DNA of 64,000 nucleotides from Vitrella brassicaformis (lineage: Eukaryota; Sar; Vitrellaceae): assembly GCA_001179505.1 (NCBI GenBank), contig CDMY01000363.1:36108-100107 (forward strand), written 5' to 3'. The translations under genes were made by a program, and so were the position numbers. Below, one piece after another: positions 24,001 through 37,361 of the stretch (its first letter is position 1; each line of letters begins with the position of its first letter). The notes beneath the pieces are model-generated. The model saw only the letters and a list, made by a program, of their open reading frames with translations, searched no databases and was not told the DNA's origin.

Positions 24001-27000
24001 TATCACAAGTGGCGCCCATCGGCTTTGAGGCGCCCATGGCCGCCCCTCCGGCCAAGCTGCCCTCCGTCCTTGCGAAGACGTTTCCATCCAGAGTTATGCA
24101 TCTTGACGTTATCTGCGGACAGAGGTACTCACCGCCACTCACCGACTTGGAACAACTGATCCTCTGACTCGATGACCCTTGTTGTTCCAATTCCCCAGGA
24201 CGTCGCCAGCTGAGGAGCTGATTCGGAACGTCGGCGGTGCAAGGTCGATGGTCTACGCCACCAGAGAGCCGTGCACTGGCAAGACAAGAACGGTGCTGTT
24301 TGAGTGCGCAGCGGAGAACGAGGCCTTTTGCACCATCACACTCAACCATGACGTTGATCCGTCGACGCTGCACACTGCCTTCCGGCGGGTCGAGGAGGAG
24401 CGGACTCGGGTGGAGATGTTCAGCAAGAACAGAACGGCTGTGGGGTTCCATCTATCGGTGTCCCCGTCAACCAATGGCATGGATCTGAACAACGTACTAT
24501 CTCAGCTCGTCTTTGTCGGCCGTCTGGTGACCCCTGGTGGTGACGTCATCCGCATGAGGGAAGGCGACCGACTGCACGTCGAACTGCCGTCAAATGGCGT
24601 CGATGTGAATGCGACCATCGCCCACCTTCCAATCTGTCGTCTGCTTCCGCACCATGCTGTGACGCCCCATCTCGAGGCCAAGATGCCCCTTCTCCTGCCC
24701 GTGATGGATGACTGCCAGATGCTCTACAGGGTGAGGGAGGCTGCAGACACCGCAATGCTCGAGAGTGCGAGGATGCTTCGTGGCTTCCTCGATACACTTC
24801 CCACTCGCGCGCTGCCGTCCACCTCCCAGCTGGAGCAGGTAAGGATGGGGAGCACAATGGAGCTGCTCATCTTCACTCATGAGTTGTTGTATTTTTCCCT
24901 CGATTAGATGGCGGCAGAGGACGTCGATGCCACCATTACTGAGGTGCTCCGGCCTCAAACAAGACTGCAGCTTTACGGCAGAGATGTGGCGGATGGTATA
25001 GGTAACGAACCTCGCCTGCTCGAGAAGGTCCGGCTCGTCAAGTTCATCAGTCCAGCCCTCCGCTCCATCATGGCCTTCGACACGCATATCGCGAGCGCGA
25101 TTGACGCAGGAGAGCAGAAGCTGGTCAGCATGTTCAAGCATCTGCTCGCGAATCTGATGCTGCGGAGCGCGATCGATGTCGCCGCGGCAGCAGTGGAGCC
25201 CCCGCCGGGCCTGTCCAGCACCGAGGACGGCTACATCAGGCGGTTTGACCGGATGATGACCTTCCAAGGGTCGCATCTCTTCTTCGTCATTCACCACAAG
25301 GACAGTGACGGCACCCCACATTACAACCCCATCGGTCTGCATCAGGAGGGCCAGTCGCTGCTGGCGTCAATCCTGGCAGAGTACCCGCAGGGTCTCAAGG
25401 GCACACAGTATCTGGTGGCGTGGATGAGGGACAACCTTCGCTTCAGCCCTCAGGATAGCGAGGCCGTGGAGCGTGAGACGCTCGTGAGTGTTGACAAGGG
25501 ACGGCGACGCATCTGGTAAGGAGGGAGCTGAAGAACGAACAAATCACAAGAACTTGCCTAACACGCCTTCCTCTCCGTCGACACTGCTCAGGGAGTTGTT
25601 TCATGCACCGACACATCTTCGTCTGCTCGACAGCCTGACGGCCCTCGAAGAGCTGCAGAGAAAAACAGCAGTAAGGAAGGATGACAGGGCAATTCAGCGG
25701 GCTTACGAGACAGCCAGGGAGGCCTATGAGGACTTGGTTATGGGCGAAGTCCTCATAGGCCTGGAGGATGAGGACGACATGCCGACCTTCGAGAGCATCA
25801 CGGACAGCGGTATCGTCAAGCGGTTCCTCATGAAACATGCGATGCTTCCCGAGGTGACAGTGACGCTGGAGAACTTGGTCAGGCTGATATCCGTGGAGAT
25901 GCGCATGAAGGCAAGGATGCCTGTCATTCTGCAAGGTACACCACAAAGGCAGGCAGGCAGGCAGGCAGGTAGGTGGCAAAAAAATGTTGTACGGATGCAG
26001 GTGAGACTGGTTGTGGCAAGACACAGTTGGTGCAGTTCCTCTCCAGAATGCTGGGCGCGTCGTTCTTCGCTGTCAATGTCCATGGCGGCATGAAGGCTGC
26101 CGACTTCGAGGAATACCTCCGGCCGGCCATCGAGGCAGCGAGAAACGCCTCAGCTGCCAAGAAAGTGTGTCAAGCGAGCCATGACATGGAAGGGCAAGAG
26201 TGTGCGCCTCATCGAGTGTGTCCTCTTTGCGCTTTCGTGCTCAGGTGTATGTGTTGCTTGACGAGGCCAACTCCAGCAGTGACGTGTGGTCCATCAAGAG
26301 GCGGTGGTCGATGGTTTCCTCAACGGCGTCCGCATCCCCGAGTCGATCGCCTTCATCTGCTGCATCAACCCCACACGCGCGAAGCGCACCACACTGGCCG
26401 AGCATGAGAGTGCTGGTTTGGACTTGGAGCTGATGCGCTTCGGAGAGGACGTTGCGTCACCAAATGGGGCATCACTTCATCGACAAGGAATCAGCCCGTT
26501 CGCTGGACTGGCATACCCCGTGTACGCTCAAAAAGGAAGGGGGAGGCTGGACTGATCGCCATTCATGGCTCTCTGTGTGGTCAGGTACCGTCTGGACGAG
26601 AGCATGATTTCCTACGTGTGGGACTTCGGCAGTCCGGCTGAGAACGTCCTTCAGCCCGCTGCAGCTGAGGCTGCATGCCACCGCCGCACTCTCTTTCTGG
26701 ACAAGTGCATGGTCACTGACGAGTCGCTGTACGCAGAGGCCATATGCGCCTACTCACCCGTGGAGAAGAAGCTGCGGTGGGTGTCAACGATGAAGATGCA
26801 CGTCAGCGACTCGCTGTCCATCGTTGTTGTCCTCCTCTCAGGTCCGATGCTGCATTTCTGGATGAGCTACGCGCATTTGGAGGGACCGAAACATACTGGC
26901 GGCACCTCCGCACACTGATTGTTGCCCTCGGTACGCCACAACGGCTAGACACAGCCGCGAAGCGATATCTGTGGTGCGTGTGGCGCAGTGTCGCAAGCCC

Positions 27001-30000
27001 AGTACTTCGTCCGTCACGATATCTACAAAGGCGACACGAGCGCAGTGTCCCTTCGCGACATCCGCCGATGCATCGACATGATCCCCGTCATTCTGGACCT
27101 CATTGACAAGAAAGCTCAGTCCAAGGTGGCCAAGACAGTCGAGACGGGCGGGACGAGGGCCATGAAGGTGTCGGCGGCACTCCAGACATCCCTCACCATC
27201 TGTAAGCACGTCCACGGCTGAGCGGGCAGCAGCAGCAACTTGTCTATTCGTCTTGTTTTGTGCTTTGTAGGCTATGCATTGCGTCTGCCGCGCGAGAGGA
27301 GGCCAGAGTTTGCGGCTGAGATGACCAAGACGTGGGAAAGTGTCCGCGGCCACTTTGAGAACACCAACGAGGGCTTCTTCCCGGTGCCCAACACCGAGCA
27401 CTTCGAGGCGCCCTTCTTTGAGTTGGCTGAGTTTGTTGCTGACCAGCTGATTCGCCCGTCGGGCATCGCCCTCAACCACATGCTGCTCGAGAACACGCTC
27501 ACCCTGCTAGTGGCCATCATCACAAAGACAGCCATCTTCCTTGTGGTCAGCAACGAGAGGGAACGGCACAGAAGAGGCAGCTGCATTCGGACGGCCTCTG
27601 TTTGTTCAGGGCAAGCCAGGCACGTCCAAGTCGTTATCAATGGAGCTATTATCGGCCTCGATGTCCGATCGCGAGCATCCCTTCTGGTCCCTCCTTCCAT
27701 CGGTGACCAAGAAGACGGTCCAGTGCTCCCCCCTCACCACGCCACATGCCATCCTCCAGGCGGCCAACCATGCTGCCAAGGTCCAACTGCGCGAGTTACA
27801 ATCCGACTCGGAGCACACGGCCGTGCTGGTGCTGGAGGAGATCGGAGGTGGGTGCAACACATGGTGCAAAAGGTCTGTCTTGGCATCTCATGGTCGTTCT
27901 GTGTGTCCTGTCCTCTGGTCTCTTGTAGAGACTGTGTTGTCGCCACACAATCCCTTGATGACCCTACACGGCCTGATCGACCATGGTGGATGAAAAGGTT
28001 GGTCACTATGCAGCATCTATTCGTCTTTGCTGGTCGTGTACAGGCGTCAATGTGGACGGCAAGAGCGTCAAAATAGCCATTGTCGCCATCTCGAAGTGGA
28101 AAATCGATCCCGCTAAGATGAACAGAGGAGTCTTTTTGTTCAGGTGGGTTGCGTCGAGAAGCCAAGGAGAGAGCAGTGTCGACACTGAATGCTACCTCCC
28201 TCTGATGTGCAGGGGCACTCCATCTGCGTCCGACCTCTCCGAGACCGCCTTCTCCATCATCTCGTCGTCAACCTCATCCCACCAGCTGGAACTCTACGAC
28301 CGGCGAAGCGAGTCCCATTCACGCGTCGACGAGGGTAGGGCTCTGCACTTTGACTCCACTTCTTGTTACATCCCCACCTGACTTTGTTGCTTTTCGTCAG
28401 TTGGGTTCGTTGCGATCAATGAGGAGTTGCGTGAGAGTGTTGCGGCCCTTTCGTCCATACTCGAACTGAAGTTCAACGATCGAGAGGTGACGCCCTGACC
28501 GTACACCAAAAAACGACTCCTTGACCTGACGGTTTTGTCTTGTTTCATCCTCAATGCAGTACAATTGGTACTACGGCAGCCGCGATATGTACGCACTGCT
28601 GACCTTTCTTCACGGGAGCCTCTCGTCGCCCCCCGGCGGTACTGGAGTGGTGCCTCTCGATCTCCACCTAGCGCAGTGGGCCATCGAGCGGGCCTTCGGG
28701 GAGATCCCTGAGTGTGACGGCGTCCCGCAGCCCAAGGACAAGGGCGTCCTGCTCCAGAGCCTGACCAAGGCATTAGCCAGTGGCAAGACCCGTCGCGAGC
28801 AGCCCGCAGCATGGCAACATTGCGCCACCAAGGTGGTCTACTGCAACAGCTGTGCAACGGCGCTTCACCAGCTGGAGCGGCGACGTGAGTGGGCCGGCCG
28901 CAGCCAGGATGACGAGACTGAGCGATCGGAGGCGGAGAGTTTCCTCGAGCGATTCACGCGTCTCCGCACTCCGAATCAGACGTGTAAAGGGGGCCCGACT
29001 ATGGTCAGCCGCATCGCTTGGAACCTCAATGACGAGAAGGCGCGCCACCTCCTGCTCATCACGGACGGAGCGGCAGGTCATCTGCTGCTCTTTCAACTGG
29101 GCCTGGCGCACTTCGAGTCGACCAAGATCATCATCGGGTCGCAGAGCTCGGACGACGCAGCGCTGCTTCAGGATCTGCAGAAGATTCAGCTGGCGATGCG
29201 GACGGGTCAGCTGGTGGTGCTCGTCAACTGCTTTTTGATCTTCAGCAGTCTGCTGGACATGCTCAACCAGCACTACAAGGTTGAAGCGGGCCGGCGACTT
29301 GCCCGTTTGTCCATGCACTCGCACTCGCGGTACTTTCCCGTCCACCGGTCGTTCCGTTGTGTGGTGGTGTGCGATCGGGCTGACCTTAAGCGCCTCACGC
29401 CACCTTTCCTCAACCGATTTGAGAAGGTACAACACATGCAAGGCACACGCACACCAATGCTGCCAGACATTGCTGTTGGTGCCTATTCGTCAGGTTGAAT
29501 TGACCATGCAGAAGGCCCTGACACTGCCACACGATTGGCTGATGAAGGAGCTGCAACACAGGCTGATCTTACGCAGCAGTGGTGAGGCCCTACATCTCGG
29601 CGAGATCATTCTCCCAGGCTTCGACGCTGCCAACACCCTCCAGTCGCTCGTCCTCTCAGTGCTGTCTGTGGCTGACGCAGACCAGCAGAGCGAAAAGGAC
29701 AGACTGATGACGATTGCTATGAGTCGCCTGGTCTGGGCTGCCCGCACATGCGCGATGCTGGAGATGATGACCGGACGCATCGAGTTGCTCCAGAGAATGA
29801 CTCGCGATTCTAGGACAGTGGTGCACATCAAGGACAGACTTTTGGAGACCTACTTCAGTTGGCAAGTCCACGATTCCCTCACTGATGTCCAACTGCGAGG
29901 CCTCCAAATCCTTCTCGGTAGGTCACCACTTGATGAATAGCGGGTGGCGTCTGTTGTCACACAAACATGAATCATATTTGTGTGTGCTGGTCGCAGGCGA

Positions 30001-33000
30001 CAAGACGTGGGCTGCTGGGCAGGACGATGATGACGACCTGTGGGCCGAGGAGAATGTGCCATGGGGGGACTCCACCGGCCTTCAGCTGTGTGTCCTGACC
30101 GAGCAGAGCCATCGGCTGTGGAGCGCCAAGTCCCTCAAGGGATACTTCAGTGCAGGACAGTCTGACCAGGCGTCGAGCGTCGAGAGGCGATTCTTCACAT
30201 TGGATGGCAGCGACGCCATGGCTGCACTTGAAGATGAGCTCGACGCCCTCTTCAGTCCAAAGACCGAGAGCTCTTACCTCTATGTCCTCTGCGATCAGGC
30301 GGCCGTGCCGGAATCGACCGTCCGCCACGCACTGTTTTGGGCGAGTGAGAAGAGGAAGGCATTCAAGGCGAGACTGGCTGCCGAGGAGACTTCAGGAGAG
30401 GCGGTCGACGTCCCCACAGCCAATCGTCATCTCATCTTCATTTCTCAACAGCAGGGCCATAGTCTTGTCTTCACTGCTGATTGGCATGTGGTGTATTGCG
30501 ACGAAGTGCTGCCGACAGAGCCACTGCGAAAGGCCTGTCCGTCCCTGCGCGATTTCCTCGACCGTCCAGCCTTCCCTCGGTCCGTGTCGCAAGAGACGAG
30601 GGAGGAGGGTGCTTATGGAGAAGCCGCAGCGCCAGACCCCGACAGACCACGACCAATCGATGAGGACGTCTCGCCCCTCGTTTCTCTGTCCCGCGACGTG
30701 CCGCGCGACTCTCTTAGCCTCTCGATGATGATTCAGGGTGAGATCGGTCTTGTGGTGTCGTCGCTTTACTACCCGTCCGACAAAGAATCTGGACAGCAGA
30801 CGCGGTCGCGGTCAGTCGACATCCTGAAGGCGAGGCTCGACAGGCTGGTAGGTCTTCTACAGCTTACCAGCGGCCCAATGGATGCCGTCCTGCAGCGATG
30901 TGTGGAGGAGCTAGCTCATCACAGCGTCTTCCACACAACTGCCAGCTGGCTCGACGAGGCGCAGAAGATGGCAGTGCCCTCAAAGAGCACCCGAGGCTGG
31001 CTCTTTTCGTATTTGCGGCATGCCTGTGTGACCACATTTGTGAATGTCGTGGCCTTTGTGGATCGCCACAGCAATCTCGACCTCCTGGTGCACCAAGAGA
31101 CGCGGGAGATGTGGATGGACCTGTTCCGCTGCCCTGCGATCTCGGGCTCTGCACAGGTACGTGCAGCACGGATGGAGCGTGCACGTGGCGCCATGCATAT
31201 TGTGCATTATGCATGTTTTCCACTTTTCAGGCTGCCACTTTCGCCAAGGACATCGTGAAGCCCCCAGGCACACAGTTTGTGTCAGTGGAGAACCCCACGA
31301 TGCCCACCGCCGATGGTGATGAGCACGAGACGACGCATCCCACTCGACAGCTGGGCCTTGGTGGTGGTGCCGCCTTCAACTCGCATTACTCTGTGGAGTT
31401 CCCCTTTTCGTGGCTCATCGCACCCGTCGTGCGTGCACAAATGGATGTGATGGAGAGAGGAGCCAACCGTCGCAAGCGCCTCAGGTGACTGATGGCACAA
31501 GCCCATGGTGCAGACAGGATCCTGTGACTGATTGTCCCTCGTGTGTGGGTATGCAGTGATTTGACCCACCTTTCCTTCCCAATGCTGACCGACCTGCCCG
31601 TGCAGCTGTGTGTGCGATATGTGCGGGACGTCCTGTCGAATGTGCTACATCTCGGAGCGAAAGAAGAGACGCTCAAGACGGCACTCGTGTGGCTTGTTTG
31701 GGCGCTCCAATGCCCTGGAGGTGATGGCAATGAAGAAGAGCTCGCGGGCTTGAGATACATCGATGTTCATCTTGCCTTGTGGTAAGCCAGGCAGACTGTA
31801 GCATATGTCTACACTGATGCTGGTTGGATCCTTTGTACACAGGATCCACGATCGCCTCTTTTTGGACATCGTCAAGCTTGCACGAGAGCTCAAGGAAGCC
31901 GCCGTCAAGAGGAGTCTCCAGCAGGGGCAACGGGCAGCTCACGAGCTGAATGCAGCGTCTGACAAGGAGCTTCCGACCTCGGCTCAGGTGTTTGTCAACC
32001 TTCTGGGCTGCGAGGCTGTTGCGGCGACCTTTCAATCCATCACGGCCAGCACCGGCCAGTCATATGGCCTCCTTGATCAGGAGTTCCCCCTCAGCTACGA
32101 CGGCCTCATGCGCGCCTGGTCGAGCCCCTTTGACGCGCCCCTGCAGGACGACAATTCCGTGTCTGAGGCAGAGAGCTCATCTGCCGCGTTCTCTATGGCT
32201 GCGAGGCTGCCGAGTGATCTGCAGTGGCTCAGTGTCCTTTCCCAGACATGGCAGAGCCTCAAGGGGCACGCCCAAGGCGCCCGCGCCATCGCACAAGCGA
32301 TTGCACGTGCCTTCAAGAAGAAGGTGGAGGAGCTGCGATGCACCAGGCAACATTCCAACTTCGGGGAGCAGTTTTACTTCGTGGTCGACCTTGTGGCGCA
32401 CGTTGCGGCCTCTGCTGACGACACTAGTGAGTTTGACGAGAGCCAGAGGCTCGCCGACAGCTCCTCCCTGCTGCTGGTGAGAGCTTGTCGAGCCCACCTG
32501 TCTGGACTTCGCAGCCTTCCAGACGAGGATCGTGTCGGGGTGCTGCCCCAGGTGCTGCATTCTGCGCTCGACATCCTTCTAGCCCGCCAGGAGCCCTTCC
32601 GCGACGAGTGGCGTGGATTGCCTTTCGAAGGAGCCCACGCAGTGCCAGTCAACTCAGCGGTCGCCGCTAGCCTCTTGGGCGCCTTCTTTGAGATGATGAA
32701 GGACTGTTCTCATGACCGTGGCAGCCTGGCCATAGTGGATGAGATGCTGTCGTGTGAGATTGACAAGGAGGCCAACTCAGACGATGACAGCTTTGCCGTA
32801 CTGCTGGTGGTGAGCGGCATCACACACACCATTCCTATTGGCGTGCATGTGTATATGTGGTGTGTGTGTGCGTGTGTGTGTGCGTGTCAGCAATGTCGGA
32901 TTGACTGGCTCCATGCCCAAGAGACAAGCGCATCACTGCCCGGCCTGCTGCAACAGCTTCCAGATTTGCTCCTTACGGCGGCGCCGCTTTCATCATCTGC

Positions 33001-36000
33001 GGCCACGCACCCGCCTCAAAGACGAGCGTGCTCTTCCTTTTGGCGGCTGATGGTCTTCGCCCATCTGAAGCTCATCACTCAGCTGGCTGCCAAGGCACTG
33101 AAGGGGATGGTCACCACCAGGCCGCATCGCCAGCAGCCGATTGACCAAGAGGCGCTGCGGAACCTCCTGGATGACCTTTTCGTCCGGCACCTCCGCCCAG
33201 CAGAGAGCCTCACACAACTTGATCTGCAGCGAGACTCCATCATCGCCGCCCTGTCTTTCGTTGCCTTCCAATGCAATGCGCCTGCGTGTCGGCACTCGCT
33301 CGTCATTCACATCCTTCGTTCGCTCAGCAACGGCGGGACGGACCTCCAGGGGGCCCGAAGGATTCTCAAGAGGGCGTCGGAGAGGCTGGACAACCCGGGA
33401 ATCACCCGCACAGGGGCTGCGAGGCTCTTCCTGACCCCATCGGACTCCAAGAAGGCCAGCATGTTTGCCCTCCAGCCGTGCTTCGTTGCTGCCCGACGCA
33501 CGCTGATGGAGTTCGTCAGTGGCGTGCTGCCCATGCCCCATGTGGTGGCGCGACTGATGGGGGCACCAGACGGACGGCATACCAACCGGTACAGCCAGGT
33601 ATTCGGCGCAGTCCTTGCGGCAGTGGACCTTTACATTGCTGAATGCCGCCATGAGCAGCAGCAGCAGCAGCAGGACGACGTTGCGGCAGAGCGGCCTCGT
33701 TTGGATGCTTTGGAGGATCTCGTGCTCAACCACCTGCACGCGCAGCAGCTCCAGGGCCCCCACGCCAGGGCGTTCATCCATCGGTTGCTGAACCGCCAAG
33801 AGCTGCAAGGCCTCATGGCAGGCCCGCTGTGCAGTCTGGAGCAAGCTGGCTGCCTCGAGCCATTTCTGCTCTTCTGTTTGGGTCTGCTGTGTCTGCCGCA
33901 AGAGGCGACGGGGGGAGGGCTGGGGTTCTTCCTGCAACTTTTTGCCCGTCCTGATGATGCGACGACACAGTTTCTGCCTGGAGTGGCCCAGAGCAGGTTC
34001 CACGAGGCCATCCGTGCCTTTCCGCCTGCATTCTGGGTCTACACATGCCCGAAGCGCCATCCTTACGTGACTGGTACGATTGACAACAACAGAGAGGACG
34101 ACAGAGATAAAGGCAGGTGCTCATAGGTCGTTTACTGCTGTTGTGCGTCCATTTGAAGGTGAGTGTCATCACATTTCAAGCCAAGGCACATGTATCGAGC
34201 CCGGCTGCGGGGCGCCGATCGGCGGTCTACGTGGTCAGCTCCAGCCCGGGAATCGGCAGCTTGGGAACGTCCAGTCCGTGCTCGCCAACTGGAACACCTT
34301 CAGCTTCCCCGAGACGAAGGGCTACTTGCCCGAACCGGTGGACCCCACACGCACAGAGCGTAGCCTCCACCCGGCCCTCTTCCGTGTCCTTCGCTTCTGC
34401 CTCTCGTCCACATTTGTCATGGCCTATGCGGGGACCCAGCCTGACCAAGCTGAGCGGCACGCTGAGGCGATCCTGACAGACATTCGAGCATTGAAGAGGT
34501 GCCTGTTTGCCAATGATGTGACAATGGAGAGTACTTCCCTCGCGCTTGTGTCGGCCATCCAGTTGCTGCTGGACCGGAACGGCGGTCAGGCTGTGCCGGC
34601 TGCGGTCCACTGCTGGCCATTGACCAGCCTCGCTCAGCGACAAGCGCTCGAGCGAGCCCTTGTGCAGTCGATTCGGGACGATTTCGTGGGCAGGCAAAAC
34701 GACCTCGTCGCGCAAGGCCAGAGGGCGGTCCAAGACGCTGTCGAAACGCTGACACGCAACGACATAGAGGATGCTGTCCGAGTCGATCTCCAGTACGTGA
34801 ACGCGCAGCTGAACCGCAGCAATGTGGAGCGGCTGATGTATCTGCCTCGGCAAGTCAAGTACTATCCCCCGATGGACCAGCAAGGCTTCTGGCTGTACTT
34901 GGATTCACAGCCAGACACTGAGGGTCAGTTCGGTGTCCTGCAGTGCCTCAAGCGACACGAACAGGAGCTGCAGCTGCTGTGCTACCTTCCAGCTGTTCTG
35001 CGCTTCTTCCACCTGATGCGGGTGCATGCCGACAACCGCATGACGAGCAAGGAGGCAGCGGATCGCACTCTGGACAGCTTCCTTGACGAGATCAAGCAGA
35101 GCATGACAGAAGCCCTGCATCGAGCTGAAATGGAAAGGGCCGTGGAGGACTTCACGAAGGCATGGAAGGGAGTGTGGCCGTACGTCAAGCAGTGGGATTG
35201 CGTCAATTTCGACGATGGCGGCAAGCATGCCGCCATCAAGCGGGACGCGATGACTATGGATCTACACGAGCTGCGCCTATCGATGTTTCTGCCCAGCAAG
35301 CAGGGTCTCGGCATAGCGAGCAAAGCCCTTTACTCAACGCTGGCCATGAAGCAGCGGAGCGTCATCGAAGACCTCAGGAAGAAGATGGACTTTGTGCCTC
35401 TCTCGCTCGAGGCGACGCCATTCAAAGTGACGGAGGACGACCTGCTGATCTTCAGGAGCAGCGAGCATCTCCTCCCCTTCCTGCCACATTACGTCCACAG
35501 GTATTTGGATACGTTCACTTCAGCAGCAGCGATGAATCCCCGCTGCGTCCCTCCTCGTTTTGTTTTTCAGAGACTATAGACTGGAGAGCAGCGGCCCTGT
35601 GGAGTATCGATTCCTCAAGGTGCTGCAATCGGAGGTCATCCAGTGCCTCAGAATCACAGAAAAGGTGGGGAACAACACACTCAACAGTGCACTAACTACG
35701 GCTGCTTGACTTACTGTCCATATCAGCCTATGCTCGCCGCTGAGCTGCCGTCGATTCGTTTCCTTGACACGCTGGAGGGGTCGCTTTTCTCCGACCTGGA
35801 CCGCAGAATCCCACAAGACGCCGCACTGCCCATTGTGGTGCAACGAGTGAGTGCGAAGACAGCTGCACTTCAACTCGATGGATGCGTCTGTCTGCCACGT
35901 TGGTTGGTGTCGTCGCCACGTGTCATCAGGTGTTGAGGGTTGAATTGAGAGATGAGTCAGCTGTTCGCGAGAGCCTCTTCCACTTTGTCCACTTCCTCGC

Positions 36001-36799
36001 CACCATGTGCCTCCAAACAGGAGCACAAGACATGCCCCTGTCCGAGTTCGCCTACTCAAGCGGCGAGAGTGGAGACATCATGCGGACCTTCCTCAACCAA
36101 GACCAGCAAAGGGCGCGCTCTGTGCTGCTGCGGTCCACTGAGCTCCGGTCCCAGCTGCAGCTGAGGCACCTCCGGGCGCTGGCGGCGTCTTTGTGGAGTG
36201 GCAATGTGCATCACAACTATAACCAGGCGCCTGTCCCCGACGAGAAGGCGTTTCTGGACCGTCTGATTGCTGGTCTGTCTGCTGAGGACGAGCGACAGCC
36301 GGCCGTCCAGCCGCTTATCAATACTCTGCGGCAGATCGGCCTCGAGCAGCTGGGCATTGACCGAGTGAGTGCCATGACGCCGTTGGCATTCTTCACCAGC
36401 GACGTCTTCGACCGGGAGCCCTGTCCAGATGTGGCCGATGCGCTCCAAGGGCTGCTCTTGGCTGTCTTTGGGCCCACCCTTCGAGTGCTGGAGGAGCAGC
36501 TCAGCGACGATGCCACCACGGCTGCTCGCGCGATGGGCCGTGATGCAGATGAAGGGGATGACTCGGGTCACACCGGAGGGGAGGGTGTGAATCTTGCTGA
36601 GATGTGGGCGGAGCAGGATGACAAGACCCCTGACACAGCAAGCGAGGTGTCGGTAGCAGTTTCGGCTGCAGTGCCCTCTGTACCGACGCCTCAGCAGCTG
36701 ACAGCTGAGGTGCCACGAGAGGAACACGCGTCGGTGTCTGGTGCACGATGGAGGCCTGCGGGTTTGCTGTCGAGGGCTGATCATGCCACCTTGCAGTGA
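18069..36799 (+). CDS. Giant mysterin/RNF213-type AAA+ protein with RZ finger
   Basis: A many-exon gene (dozens of short introns), roughly 5,000 residues or more. In animals RNF213 is a giant AAA+ E3 ubiquitin ligase acting in lipid-droplet biology and antimicrobial defence. The start MVEGRRKKPKSW is at 18069. AAA+ unit one has Walker A GETGCGKTQLV (26001-26035) and Walker B VYVLLDEAN (from 26245). A family-typical tract follows: YVWDFGSP, then VSLRDIRRCIDM. AAA+ unit two has Walker A GKPGTSKS (27610-27633) and LVLEEIG, then ISKWKIDPAKMNRGVF, YYGSRDMYAL and LTPPFLNRFEKV. The next landmark is VEFPFSWLI (about 31390). The RZ-type zinc finger is CPKRHPYVTG (34046-34073) joined across an intron to GECHHISS and CGAPIGG (34159-34226). 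I find no C-x2-C...C-x-H RING signature between FPFSW and the RZ finger. The frame slips in the first Walker B exon near 26281-26291. Exon chains elsewhere were spot-checked and keep phase. The stop is TGA at 36797. Confidence 0.92.
26001..26035 (+). other. Walker A of the first AAA+ unit (RNF213-like gene)
   Basis: The exon starting at 26001 completes a split Gly codon and reads GETGCGKTQLVQ, a P-loop with the catalytic Lys-Thr. The preceding intron (25936-26000) contains a GGCA-type tandem run. Confidence 0.9.
26245..26400 (+). other. Walker B exon with apparent 2-nt frameshift
   Basis: VYVLLDEANSSSDV reads in the phase set by the upstream exon. The conserved continuation HQEAVVDGFLNGVRIPESIA is readable only after dropping two bases in GACGTGTGGTCC (26281-26292). 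The upstream phase in the second frame meets a TGA, so no single frame spans the exon. No intron of plausible size fits. Confidence 0.75.
27610..27633 (+). other. Walker A of the second AAA+ unit (RNF213-like gene)
   Basis: GKPGTSKS begins directly after a 64-nt intron (27546-27609, GTCAGC...TTCAG). The upstream exon ends in TAIFLV, so the spliced strand reads into the P-loop as in other RNF213-type proteins. Confidence 0.88.
34046..34226 (+). other. RZ-type zinc finger, split by an intron
   Basis: Exon end 34046-34073 encodes CPKRHPYVTG and exon start 34159 encodes the rest, GECHHISSQGTC followed by CGAPIGG. The Cys-x4-His, Gly-Glu-Cys, Cys...Cys-Gly-x-x-Ile-Gly-Gly order is the RZ signature shared by RNF213 and ZNFX1. 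In animal RNF213 this finger is implicated in ubiquitin ligase activity. The intron is 85 nt, phase 1. Confidence 0.85.
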
Positions 36800-37361
36800 A
36801 AGGCTGTAGACAGATGGGATCATGCTTTTTTTCCTCCGCTGAGTTTTTTTTATCGGGTCCAATGAAGCTCTGTGATGATGTTCTAGCTGCACATGCCCGA
36901 TAGGTCCCTTTATCGAATGCTTTGTGGCCTTGCACGCGACTGGCGCGTCGGCAGCCGTATGCTGCTGTTTTTGCGACACCACCCACCCACAAGGTGGGTG
37001 AATGTCATTCATAGATAGCTATGTGTATTTTACATTCGCATTACGGGTGCATTTATTTATCTACACGAGACAGCTCTTCTGTGGCCCCAGACGCTATGAG
37101 AGTCAGACCTGTGATGTCAGTCAGTAGCTATCCAAGTCGTGCACTTTCAGTGAGTGTGGCGTTGACTGTGCATTTTTTTCGAGGCACGCGAGAACGAAGA
37201 GGGTCTGTTAAGGAAGACAATGAATGTCATGGCACTAGTCACATACGCAGTGCACGAACGAGTTGAACGATGAACACTGATTGCACAACTAACTGTACAG
37301 TCATCGATCCATCGCACACGCTCAGCCATTCTACATGAAGAACACTCCCCCCTATCCCTCA
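36800..37361. other. Intergenic, convergent 3' ends
   Basis: This lies between the stop codons of the RNF213-like gene (+) and the RING/B-box gene (-). It has a small hairpin (CACCCACC, AAGG-type loop, GGTGGGTG near 36978-37001) and several T-rich tracts. No gene seen. Confidence 0.6.

Noticed and set aside
26281-26300. A hidden intron explaining the Walker B slip
   Set aside because: Only 10-15 nt lie between candidate GT and AG sites, far shorter than any other intron here, and a larger intron would remove conserved sequence.
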